DNA of 64,000 bases, taken from assembly GCA_934630705.1 (NCBI GenBank), contig CAKTWP010000010.1, forward strand, positions 1 to 64,000, given 5' to 3'. The position numbers were made by a program, and so were the translations under genes. The DNA comes from an uncultured Clostridia bacterium. Lineage in GTDB: Bacteria; Bacillota; Clostridia; Christensenellales; Aristaeellaceae. Each line of letters opens with the position of its first letter. The first letter of the stretch is position 1. The notes beneath the pieces are model-generated. The model did not search any database. It was not told where the DNA came from and was given only the letters and a program-made list of their open reading frames with translations. This document shows positions 40,368 through 48,835 of the stretch, piece after piece.

Positions 40368-42266
40368 TCAAATTCTTTCCGACACGCCCTCGGGGCTCAT
40401 TGTGACAATGCCATTTGGTGTTCTGCGCACCTGCCACATATCCAAAGCATCTTCGTTATCAAACAGCAGAACAAAGCGCAAATTTCCATGCTTCGCAGGT
40501 TCCAACGCATTGAAATTCATTTCATAGGCGCTGCCCTCTCTGCCTTGAACCGGAGCCGCCGGGTTCACATGATTGGCGTCATTCAGCGTGCCATAGGACA
40601 GCTCCGGCTTGATTTCATCCAGTGAAATAACGCGCACGCCAACGTTTTCCCGCGTCATACGGCACTCGTTCTGGCCAATGCTCCATGCCATAGCCATATC
40701 CCGATTATTAAAGACAAACTTGGTCGCTGCTTCGACGGGTGCGTCGGCCTCCCAGTGATCCTCGACCAACGCCAGGTGATTTCCTCGCACCGTAATCTGA
40801 CGGAACACCTTCTTTATCGGGGCAGGATACAAGGCGCCCATATCACAGGTAACGCGATATCCGTCCGAAAACAATTCATGCCCGGCATCCTGATTGCGAG
40901 GAGGTTTCATGGCGTCTTCAAATGCCAGAATACGCTGCGGCAGCCGTTCACCGTCCTTACGGAACAGTGGCAGACTGTGGGCCTGATCTTCCTTCACTGC
41001 GTTATAGAGCGGCAACCGATAGCAGACTCTCGACGGATCGTCCAACAGCACAACGTTATTATACATTGCAAAAATCGCGCCCTGGTCTGCATGACGGTGT
41101 GAAACGACACGCGGTTTTTCTGTACTGCCCGCATTGCAGGCAAAATACAAAGCATCCTGATGCGATATGGTAATCCCGTCGCCAAAGCGCTGCACCTTGG
41201 GCAATGGGGAGGCGCCGGTGGGTTTGGGAAAATCGGGATAGTGCACCCATAACCAGAAATCAGGGGAACTCCAAAATCCCAGTCTTCCTTCTTCTTTAGG
41301 AACCAGCGTATTCAATGTATAGGTTTCATGGAATAGCCAGGAGGCTAAGGCTGCGCGTTCTGGCGCCTCCTTCATTGTAGCTATTAAAGCAAGAGCTGTG
41401 CTTGACGGACGCCACAGAGCGTTTGTATCAGAAATCGGCATAAAGCGCGGCATTTCCAATTCGGGCGCGGCTTCCACACGGTAATGGCCTAAATACTGGG
41501 CTGCCACCCAGGGCAACGCATTGGCAAAGCCAGTAAGCGGCTGCAGCTTCTGGGCAAGATCTGGCCTCACAAACTGCATTGCCAGATGGATGCTTGCCAG
41601 GCTGGAGAAAGCATACGACCAATAATCCAAGGTTTCTCCGTAAAAATCTGAGTTGGCCGTGTTACACAGGCGATTAAAGCGGGTCACGCTATAATCCAAT
41701 ATTTCTTTATCCTCCAGCATGAGTCCTGCTGCGCAATACCCTTTCAATAATGCCATGCTCCAATTGTTGCGTTCAAACAAGCCCTTTTCTTCTTTGTCCT
41801 TCATCCAGTTCATCGAATATGGAGCGCCCACCTCCCGCACACGTGAAAGCAGCAGGCGTTGTTCTTCCTGATTCAGGATGTCCGGCAAAATGCCCAACAC
41901 GATAAACACAGGCAAAATAATATGTGATACCTCCAGCATTCCCTGTGGCGGATTGGTACGAGGACGGAAGAAGGGGCCAATCCACATATCATCGGGCAAA
42001 TGAGCTACTTCCATCAGCGCATCATGCAGCCAATTACGCAGGGCATCGTTCTCAGGCTCCATTAACAGCGCAATACCCACCTTTTCCAGACGGTGTGTGC
42101 ATCGCCACCAGTCCTGCGAATCTTCTTTTTGCCGTATGCCTGGACGTTTCGCAATTTCATGGGCAGGCAAAATAAAGGATTGCCGTGTAAGCTCCTTGTA
42201 AAACGCATCGTTTTTTAAGGCTTGTCGAATCTTATTCCACCGTTCTTCATTGATCAGGGTATACAT
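40368..42266 (-). CDS. heparinase II/III-like polysaccharide lyase
   Basis: A 632-residue protein with an N-terminal (alpha/alpha) toroid (about 1-330, including RNNWSMALLKGYCAAGL and ETLDYWSYAFSSLASIHLA) and a C-terminal beta-sandwich part (about 360-620) with the HADQGAIFAMYNNVVLLDDPSR segment typical of heparinase II/III and related uronate lyases. These cleave uronic-acid polysaccharides by beta-elimination. No signal peptide, so it should act inside the cell on imported oligosaccharides. ATG at 42266 after GGGAGG. It follows a binding-protein gene. Substrate unknown (glycosaminoglycan or pectic/alginate-like). Confidence 0.8.
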   Translation of the reverse strand: MYTLINEERWNKIRQALKNDAFYKELTRQSFILPAHEIAKRPGIRQKEDSQDWWRCTHRLEKVGIALLMEPENDALRNWLHDALMEVAHLPDDMWIGPFFRPRTNPPQGMLEVSHIILPVFIVLGILPDILNQEEQRLLLSRVREVGAPYSMNWMKDKEEKGLFERNNWSMALLKGYCAAGLMLEDKEILDYSVTRFNRLCNTANSDFYGETLDYWSYAFSSLASIHLAMQFVRPDLAQKLQPLTGFANALPWVAAQYLGHYRVEAAPELEMPRFMPISDTNALWRPSSTALALIATMKEAPERAALASWLFHETYTLNTLVPKEEGRLGFWSSPDFWLWVHYPDFPKPTGASPLPKVQRFGDGITISHQDALYFACNAGSTEKPRVVSHRHADQGAIFAMYNNVVLLDDPSRVCYRLPLYNAVKEDQAHSLPLFRKDGERLPQRILAFEDAMKPPRNQDAGHELFSDGYRVTCDMGALYPAPIKKVFRQITVRGNHLALVEDHWEADAPVEAATKFVFNNRDMAMAWSIGQNECRMTRENVGVRVISLDEIKPELSYGTLNDANHVNPAAPVQGREGSAYEMNFNALEPAKHGNLRFVLLFDNEDALDMWQVRRTPNGIVTMSPEGVSERI

Positions 42267-42310
42267 CGTTTCCTCCCAAATGAAATATGATATCTTTTTC
42301 CCCACCGGCT

Positions 42311-42343
42311 CGAAAGAAGGGCGATCTGCTACCAGATCGCCCT
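42311..42343 (-). terminator. intercistronic hairpin, likely attenuator
   Basis: Perfect 11-bp stem AGGGCGATCTG/CAGATCGCCCT with a four-base loop (42318-42343) and a reverse-strand tail TCTTTCG. It lies 17 bases past the binding-protein stop, inside the operon, and would lower lyase expression relative to the binding protein. Confidence 0.65.
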
Positions 42344-42359
42344 GATGTAAGCTGCCAGT

Positions 42360-44003
42360 TTATTTGTTTGCGCGATCATAAGCAATCTGGCTGATTTCCA
42401 AAGCCTTGTCAATACCGATGGTTTTCAGTTCGCTCAGATACGCATCCCAATCCGTGTCAATGTCCTTGCGGCCTACAATGAAGGCTGCGGTCATTTCTTC
42501 AACGTAGCTGTCAAGGATAGCCTGAATGGGAACAAGGATTTCTGCTTCCTCCGTATTGAACAGCAGCGGCGTAAAGGGGCTTTCGGGGCGATAGTCGCCT
42601 TCCTGATATAAGGAGTTGGCGTCAGCGCCATAGTTCACAGGAGCGTTGGGATCTTCCTCCAACGGCTTTTCTTCGCGTACCCAGCCATTGGCGATAGCAT
42701 ACTGACGGATGTACGGTCCTTGCTGCATCCAGGACGAGTTTTGCTGGGTCTGAGACCAGAAACCGGTGTCATAGCCGCAGAGGAAGGGCGTAGAGCCTGG
42801 AACAGAAATCTGATACTTGCTGATGTCATAGCGGACATTTTCAGGATAGTCCCAGTCCGTACCCTCCAAACCGAAGCGTGTCATGATGGACAGGTATTCG
42901 TTCACCATTAGATCGCCCACGCGGAATGCGGTTTCGGGATCGGCGCAGTCGGCAGAAATAACGAAGGTAGGAACGCAGGAAGAGAGTTCAAAAGTTGCAT
43001 AGTGAAGCCCCGCAGGGCCGTCCATGGGTGGAAGAACCAGATAAGCATACTGCCGGGTTTTGCTTTCGGTGGTAATCTGGCTGGCAGATGTCCACATAAA
43101 GCTCGCAACAGTCACATCGTCGGCATTAATCATTGTCTTCCACTGCGCCTGATCCTGGGTGATGGTCTCCGAAGGAATAATGCCATTGTCGTAAAGCTTC
43201 TTGACGAACTTGAGACCTTCCTTCCAGGCATCTGTAGTATAGGCGTAGAAAAGCGTACCATTGTCGCAAGTCAGGAAATTGACTTTGCAGCTGGAGGCAA
43301 CAAAGCTGTTCATTAGATAGCCAAACCACTGTCCCCTGATGCCGTCATAGCCTGCGATACCGATTTCATCAGCAATGCCATTGCCGTTCGGATCGCCATT
43401 GACCATTGCGTACAGAACATCAAACAATTCATCCGTTGTCGTGGGCGCCTTCAGGTTCAGCTTCTCCAGCCACGGCTGATATATGAAAAACTTATGCGGA
43501 AATTCATTGCCGTACGACTGATTCAGAGTGGGTACAGCGTAAATCTCGCCATCCGGCATAATCATCTGGGAAAAGAAATTCGTGCCAGTACGTTCGATGG
43601 CCTGATTCAAATAGAAGGCAACAGAGGGGTCCTCGTAGTAAGCTCGCAGCGGCGCCAAAGCGCCTTCATTGGCCCAGGAGTACACAAGCGCGCTGGTGAA
43701 GGAACCGATGATAATGTCAGGAAGCTTATCGCCAGAGGTAACCATCAGATTGATTTTGGTATTAAAATCGGTTCGCGGGTAGATTTCAAACACCAAATCC
43801 ACGTTAGCCTGTTCTTCAATAAACAGTGTCTGAAGGTTGGTTTCAAAGTTTTCGATTTTCGGATTGTCCGCGACAGCCACCGTCAGCATGACCTTTTCTT
43901 TGCAGATCGGGAATGTACCAGGCTCATTGTATTCCACGGCCAGCGCAGAAGAGCAGGTTAGCAGGAGTATCAGAGCCAGTGCCAGAGAAACGAGCTTCTT
44001 CAT
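42360..44003 (-). CDS. ABC transporter extracellular solute-binding protein
   Basis: Binding subunit, 547 residues. Signal peptide 1-22 ending SSALA before VEYN; the Cys at 17 has Leu-Leu-Thr before it and is a poor lipobox. The mature part includes an NGDPNGNGIADEIGI calcium-loop-like motif near residue 208 and the VGRKDIDTDWDAYL C-terminal helix of LplA-like proteins. ATG at 44003 after AAAAGGGGG. Its permeases are not in the same operon: they lie on the opposite strand at 46704 and 47674, across the AraC-type regulator. Confidence 0.9.
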   Translation of the reverse strand: MKKLVSLALALILLLTCSSALAVEYNEPGTFPICKEKVMLTVAVADNPKIENFETNLQTLFIEEQANVDLVFEIYPRTDFNTKINLMVTSGDKLPDIIIGSFTSALVYSWANEGALAPLRAYYEDPSVAFYLNQAIERTGTNFFSQMIMPDGEIYAVPTLNQSYGNEFPHKFFIYQPWLEKLNLKAPTTTDELFDVLYAMVNGDPNGNGIADEIGIAGYDGIRGQWFGYLMNSFVASSCKVNFLTCDNGTLFYAYTTDAWKEGLKFVKKLYDNGIIPSETITQDQAQWKTMINADDVTVASFMWTSASQITTESKTRQYAYLVLPPMDGPAGLHYATFELSSCVPTFVISADCADPETAFRVGDLMVNEYLSIMTRFGLEGTDWDYPENVRYDISKYQISVPGSTPFLCGYDTGFWSQTQQNSSWMQQGPYIRQYAIANGWVREEKPLEEDPNAPVNYGADANSLYQEGDYRPESPFTPLLFNTEEAEILVPIQAILDSYVEEMTAAFIVGRKDIDTDWDAYLSELKTIGIDKALEISQIAYDRANK

Positions 44004-44051
44004 AAACGGATCCCCCTTTTCTATTGTTGCGGCAATGCCGCTGATAGCTGG

Positions 44052-44080
44052 ATTATAAAATCCGCCACCGCATATGTCAA
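44052..44080 (-). promoter_or_regulatory. consensus promoter of binding protein-lyase operon
   Basis: Reverse strand perfect -35 TTGACA (44075-44080), 17-bp spacer, perfect -10 TATAAT (44052-44057). Confidence 0.92.
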
Positions 44081-44265
44081 ATGTAAAAAGAAAAAAGCGA
44101 ACGAATCAGGAAAAAAAGGAAGGCGGAAAAAGCGAACGCGGACGGAAAAAAGAAAAGGCCTGATTGATGGCCTATTGGGAGCGGAAGCAGCGGTTTGGAA
44201 TCCCGTGTCCATGAAAAAGATTCCATTTTCGCTTTGGCTTTCTCCTTTTTTCATCCTCCTTTTTC

Positions 44266-44295
44266 TTTACTTTTCTTCTGTTTGTATGATAGAAT
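44266..44295 (+). promoter_or_regulatory. probable promoter of AraC-type regulator 2
   Basis: -35 TTTACT (44266-44271), 18-bp spacer, -10 TAGAAT (44290-44295). Diverges from the binding-protein promoter across about 190 bp. Confidence 0.5.
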
Positions 44296-44364
44296 ATGTT
44301 AAAGATACATTCATAAAAGAAGCTCACCTGATCTATCTCTTCTTAAAGAAAGGATGAATGAATT

Positions 44365-46578
44365 TTGAAATCCGTCTTTTCAGCGCTTCGTTCCAGCGGA
44401 TATGTCAGCAACGGAAAAACAACCTTTCAAAGGTTCATGCTGGTGTTTTTTTCTTTTGTCCTGCTGTTTATGCTGCTCCTCCTGCCCGTTTATCACTACA
44501 CAGAGGATATGGCGCATCAGGCTGAGGTACGGCGCTGCGAAACGAGACTGCAAAACGGCATTCTTAGTCTGGAAAGCTCCATAACCGCCTTACACAATAT
44601 GGGGCAGAGCCTGACAAGCGATACCATGTTTTTATCCATGCTGCGTTTGAATAAGGAAGAAACTCCCGACGTATTCAATTTGATTCGAATGGGAAAATCC
44701 TTTAACGGTTTAGCCATTTCGATACCGCTGGCAGCAGAAGTGGGGCTGATTATCCGGGAGGATGTTTTGTTTACAAAAGGGCGGTTTTTTTATTCCAACC
44801 ACTATTCATTTTATTCTTCATTTATGCAGTGTGGTGAGATGACCTATCAGCAATGGTATGACGCGCTTATAAAAAATGCCGGCTCGTTTATGGCTGAATC
44901 GCCGTACACGTCTGAGGAAACACAGAGCTATGACGCCTTGACTTACACTGTGCGCTGGCCAACGACCTACTCATCCTCTGAATGTCTTCTTTTTGCAATA
45001 TTCCCAACAGAAAAAGTGATGGCATTGATGGCCGATGATGATATTCTGAGCGAAGGATATTTGATAATCACAGATAAAAGCGGACAGATATTGGCGTGGC
45101 GCGGCGAAAAAAGCACGCAATGTGCCACGGAGATTACTGCATCTCTCAGCAACATGCGCGCTACAGTGACTGTTGGCATCCCGCCCAGCGTGCTGGGGCA
45201 GCGCCTGACGAACGTCAAACGCCTGATTTTCTCTTATATCGTCAGCGTGCTGATTATCGCGTGTATTGCAATCATCTTTTTTTCCTGGCATTCCGCCAAA
45301 CCCATGCGTCATTTACTTTCAATAGTTTCCAATGAATCGGCTTCAGGCCAGAGCGGCCTCTTTCCCCAAAAACCGACCCCGCGGCTTCAGAAAGATTATA
45401 AGTTTCTTGCCAATAACATGCTCGCCATGACCGAGCAAATGCAGAAGTACAAGAATACGCTGGAAACACAGCGCAGTATTTTATCGGCGGGAATCTGGGA
45501 AAAGGCAATGACACGCGGGTTGAATTCATTGGACGAAATGCTGCTCTTCTCAGACGCCTTTCCTGCTTTCCCTCAAAAATGGCGTCTTGCAGCCATTCGC
45601 TTTTCAGAAACCGATGCGATTGCGGAAAATGTCGACATTCAGATTCGTCTTTGTGCAAATTTGAAATTGCTTGCTGAGCACGCTATCGCTCAAGCAGTGG
45701 AAACCGGTACGATCGTGATGGTCATGGATGCAGCTACGGACATTGACCCTGCCGTGTGGGAAAACCAGTTATCCGCCGAAAGCACCGGCATTCCAGTCAT
45801 CGCATGCGCTGTCAGCGATATGCATCAGGGACTGGAGCCCCTGCACCATGCCTATCAGCATATTTCCGAGCTGCTTTATCTTCCGGGAAAGCTGCCCTTC
45901 ATCCGGCAGGCCCAGGATCGTCCCGGCGCATCCATACGAATCCCTATCAGCATTCCGGATACAGAGATACTCTATAATACGTTGCGAACCGGGAAATTGG
46001 AATCGGCACTTCACATTTTGGAAAACTGTGTAAAGGAACTGCGGGAAAGCGACGATTGCGCCCTTCTCGCAAGATTCATTTATAATCAAATCATCAATGT
46101 GCTGGCGCGTATTAAATTGGAAAACCTGAGCGACATGTTCGAGCTGACGCTCCCGTTGTATAATGATCAGCAGAGAAACGAACTTTTTTCACAGGAGTTG
46201 CCCGCGTGCTTTCAGAAAATCTGCGACATAAACGCACAGCAGCGTGAAGCGTGCGACAATCGCGCCCGGCGGATTATTGAGTATGTAGATGCGCATATTA
46301 CTGACAGCGAAATCAGCATCTGCGAAATTGAGGACAAATTCAAGCTATCGCCACCCACCTTGCAAAAGCTTGTTCGCAGCGTAACCGGCACGACGTTGGC
46401 GAATTATATTGACGCCAGACGCATTGAGTTGGCCAATCGGCTGCTGCAGGAGAAAAGGCTTTCTGTCAACGAAATTGCCACGCGTTGCGGTTACAGCTCC
46501 GTTAATTCTTTTTATAAGGCTTTCAAGAGACATTATGGTGTTGCGCCAAGCCATTTTCAAGAAGCCAGCCAAGGATGA
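44365..46578 (+). CDS. membrane-anchored AraC-family transcriptional regulator
   Basis: A 737-residue one-component sensor of the same design as the protein at 18485: helix at about 23-43, extracellular sensor of about 250 residues, second helix near 292-312, cytoplasmic linker, and AraC double helix-turn-helix in the last 100 residues (CGYSSVNSFYKAFKRHYGVAPSHFQE). The start must be a TTG at 44365, nine bases after AAAGGA; the two nearby ATGs are in other frames and end early. It lies between divergent importer genes and is the likely activator of both sides. The gene is visibly richer in A and T than the region at 21-31 kb. Confidence 0.9.
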   Translation: MKSVFSALRSSGYVSNGKTTFQRFMLVFFSFVLLFMLLLLPVYHYTEDMAHQAEVRRCETRLQNGILSLESSITALHNMGQSLTSDTMFLSMLRLNKEETPDVFNLIRMGKSFNGLAISIPLAAEVGLIIREDVLFTKGRFFYSNHYSFYSSFMQCGEMTYQQWYDALIKNAGSFMAESPYTSEETQSYDALTYTVRWPTTYSSSECLLFAIFPTEKVMALMADDDILSEGYLIITDKSGQILAWRGEKSTQCATEITASLSNMRATVTVGIPPSVLGQRLTNVKRLIFSYIVSVLIIACIAIIFFSWHSAKPMRHLLSIVSNESASGQSGLFPQKPTPRLQKDYKFLANNMLAMTEQMQKYKNTLETQRSILSAGIWEKAMTRGLNSLDEMLLFSDAFPAFPQKWRLAAIRFSETDAIAENVDIQIRLCANLKLLAEHAIAQAVETGTIVMVMDAATDIDPAVWENQLSAESTGIPVIACAVSDMHQGLEPLHHAYQHISELLYLPGKLPFIRQAQDRPGASIRIPISIPDTEILYNTLRTGKLESALHILENCVKELRESDDCALLARFIYNQIINVLARIKLENLSDMFELTLPLYNDQQRNELFSQELPACFQKICDINAQQREACDNRARRIIEYVDAHITDSEISICEIEDKFKLSPPTLQKLVRSVTGTTLANYIDARRIELANRLLQEKRLSVNEIATRCGYSSVNSFYKAFKRHYGVAPSHFQEASQG

Positions 46579-46645
46579 AATTGAGAAAATCGGTGGCATT
46601 CTTCTTATTTTTTGCCTATTTTCATGGCGTTTTTCGTTATTCAAA

Positions 46646-46674
46646 TTGACGCGTCGGATATCTGCCGATATAAT
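46646..46674 (+). promoter_or_regulatory. promoter of forward permease pair
   Basis: -35 TTGACG (46646-46651), 17-bp spacer, perfect -10 TATAAT (46669-46674), 30 bases before the start codon. Confidence 0.85.
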
Positions 46675-46703
46675 CAAACCATATTGAAGAGGGGAGTGGT
46701 TAT

Positions 46704-47660
46704 ATGCAGGCGAGCAGGGAAAAAGGCGTGCAATACCGGTACTTCAGGCGTTTACGAATGGATGTTCTGCGAGATTGGCAGTTGTATCTGTTCCTGCTGA
46801 TTCCCTTAGTGTATATCATCATATTTGCTTATATTCCCATGGGCGGCGTACAGATTGCTTTTCGAAAGTTCTCTGCTCGGAAAGGCGTTTGGGGCAGTCC
46901 CTGGGTCGGTCTGGAAAACTTCAGAAAGTTTTTTGCATCCTATCAGTTCAGACGTGTCCTGGTCAACACGATCATTCTTTCCAGCTATAGCATCCTGGCC
47001 GGTTTTCCGGTTCCCATTCTGTTTGCATTGATGATGAACAGCCTGACAAATGAACGTTTCAAAAAGCTTTCACAGACCATTGTAACCATGCCGCATTTTA
47101 TTTCCATCGTCGTTTTGGTGGGAATGCTGCTGCAAATCTTCAATTCACGCACAGGCTTATACGGTTCCATTACATTGGCGCTCACAGGCGCTTATCCGAA
47201 TGATTTGTTTGCTAAAGAGAGTGCCTTCCGCACCATGTTCATCTGGTCCGGCGTTTGGCAATCGTTCGGCTGGAACTCCATCATTTATATCGCGGCGCTC
47301 TCTGGCGTCAGTCCATCGCTCCATGAAGCCGCACAGATTGACGGCGCCTCCCGCTTTCAGCGCGTACTCCATATTGATTTACCCTGCATAGTGCCAACCA
47401 TGACCATTATGTTTATTTTGCGCATGGGATCAGTAATGAGCGTTGGCTTTGAAAAGGTTTTTTTGATGCAGAACAGTTTGAATCAAAATGTTTCAGAAGT
47501 TATCTCTACCTATGTTTATAAGGTAGGGTTTGAAGCTGGCGGTGTGACGGATTTTTCCTATTCCACGGCAATTGGATTGTTCAATTCCGTCATTAATATG
47601 ATTATGGTGGTTACAGTTAACAAAATCGCCGGAAGAATTGGCGAAACCAGTTTGTGGTAA
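46704..47660 (+). CDS. carbohydrate ABC transporter permease (LplB-like)
   Basis: Six-helix membrane subunit of 318 residues. N-terminal YIPMGGVQIAFRKF and WGSPWVGLENF motifs; EAA loop HEAAQIDGASRFQRVLHIDLPC; C-terminus GRIGETSLW. ATG at 46704 after AGAGGGGAG. It has its own promoter although it directly follows the regulator gene. Confidence 0.93.
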   Translation: MQASREKGVQYRYFRRLRMDVLRDWQLYLFLLIPLVYIIIFAYIPMGGVQIAFRKFSARKGVWGSPWVGLENFRKFFASYQFRRVLVNTIILSSYSILAGFPVPILFALMMNSLTNERFKKLSQTIVTMPHFISIVVLVGMLLQIFNSRTGLYGSITLALTGAYPNDLFAKESAFRTMFIWSGVWQSFGWNSIIYIAALSGVSPSLHEAAQIDGASRFQRVLHIDLPCIVPTMTIMFILRMGSVMSVGFEKVFLMQNSLNQNVSEVISTYVYKVGFEAGGVTDFSYSTAIGLFNSVINMIMVVTVNKIAGRIGETSLW

Positions 47661-47673
47661 GGAGGGATCAAGC

Positions 47674-48594
47674 ATGACCGGAAAGGTACAGAACGCTTCC
47701 GCCAAGAGCAAAGGCATTCGCCTTTCTAAATCGGACAGGATCTACTATGCTGTTGTTTATTCCATCGTTGTATTGCTCACCTTGCTGGTGCTCTATCCAC
47801 TTATATATGTCCTGTCCGCCTCTTTTTCCAGTGGACGCGCCGTTGCTTCAGGAAAAGTCGTGCTTTTGCCTGTGGAATTTAGTACTTACGGCTATCAAAG
47901 CGTCTTGAATTATCAGAGTATTTGGATTGGCTACCGTAACACTTTTTTTTACACGTTTTTTGGCACGTTCATCAATATCGTCGTCACATTACTGTGCGCA
48001 TATCCGCTTTCCCGCAAGGGACTGCGTGGCCGGGGCTTTTTCACATTTATATTCTCTTTTACCATGATTTTCTCCGGCGGCATGATTCCAAGCTATCTGC
48101 TTATAAAAAAACTGGGCATTATGAACACGGTCTGGGCGCTGCTGTTGCCGGGAGCCATGAGCGTTTATAATATGGTGGTGACACGAACCTTTTTGCAAAC
48201 CAATATTCCGGACGATTTGCTCGAAGCAGCCCGCATGGACGGCTGCAGCGACGCACAGTTCTTTTTGAAAGTCGTTCTGCCCCTTTCCAAGGCCATCATT
48301 GCCGTAATCTCCCTGTATTATGCCGTTTCCCATTGGAATGCATACTTCAACGCCTTCCTGTATCTGAACAAAAAGGCCTTGTATCCGCTGCAAATCTTTT
48401 TGCGTCAGGTCCTTGTTCTTGGCGAGATTGACGCGGATATGGCCGATGAAGAAATGCTGCTGCAAATGCAAAATCTGCGCGATGTGCTGAAAAATGCTAT
48501 CATCGTTGTGTCTACTGCCCCGTTGCTGTGTGCCTATCCCTTCGTCCAGAAGTATTTCGTTCGCGGGGTGATGATTGGTTCCCTGAAAGGATAA
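47674..48594 (+). CDS. carbohydrate ABC transporter permease (YtcP-like)
   Basis: Six-helix membrane subunit of 306 residues. EAA loop LEAARMDGCSDAQFFLKVVLPLS; C-terminus KYFVRGVMIGSLKG. ATG at 47674 after AAGGAGGG, 13 bases past the LplB-like stop. Works with the LplB-like subunit and, most likely, the binding protein at 42360. Confidence 0.93.
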   Translation: MTGKVQNASAKSKGIRLSKSDRIYYAVVYSIVVLLTLLVLYPLIYVLSASFSSGRAVASGKVVLLPVEFSTYGYQSVLNYQSIWIGYRNTFFYTFFGTFINIVVTLLCAYPLSRKGLRGRGFFTFIFSFTMIFSGGMIPSYLLIKKLGIMNTVWALLLPGAMSVYNMVVTRTFLQTNIPDDLLEAARMDGCSDAQFFLKVVLPLSKAIIAVISLYYAVSHWNAYFNAFLYLNKKALYPLQIFLRQVLVLGEIDADMADEEMLLQMQNLRDVLKNAIIVVSTAPLLCAYPFVQKYFVRGVMIGSLKG

Positions 48595-48797
48595 CAGCGG
48601 ACAAGTTCCGCACGTTTCCAAACCTGGACTTACACTGTAGATGATTATCTCCCTGGCTGAAACCAATATGCTTCCCTGGGCAAAATGCTTTTAAAATAAA
48701 TGAACTAAAAGCATCATGAACGCGAAAGCAACCTCGATCATCGATAGCGCGTCCGAAAAGTCCGAGCCCTGAAAACATGCTGCTTTTCAACGAATTT

Positions 48798-48823
48798 GAG
48801 CCCTCTAAGAGGGCTCTTTCTTT
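48798..48823 (+). terminator. probable terminator after forward permease pair
   Basis: Palindrome GAGCCCTCTAAGAGGGCTC (48798-48816) followed by TTTCTTT. About 200 bases past the permease stop; the space between holds no gene. Confidence 0.6.
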
Positions 48824-48835
48824 CCAGCTTTCGTA

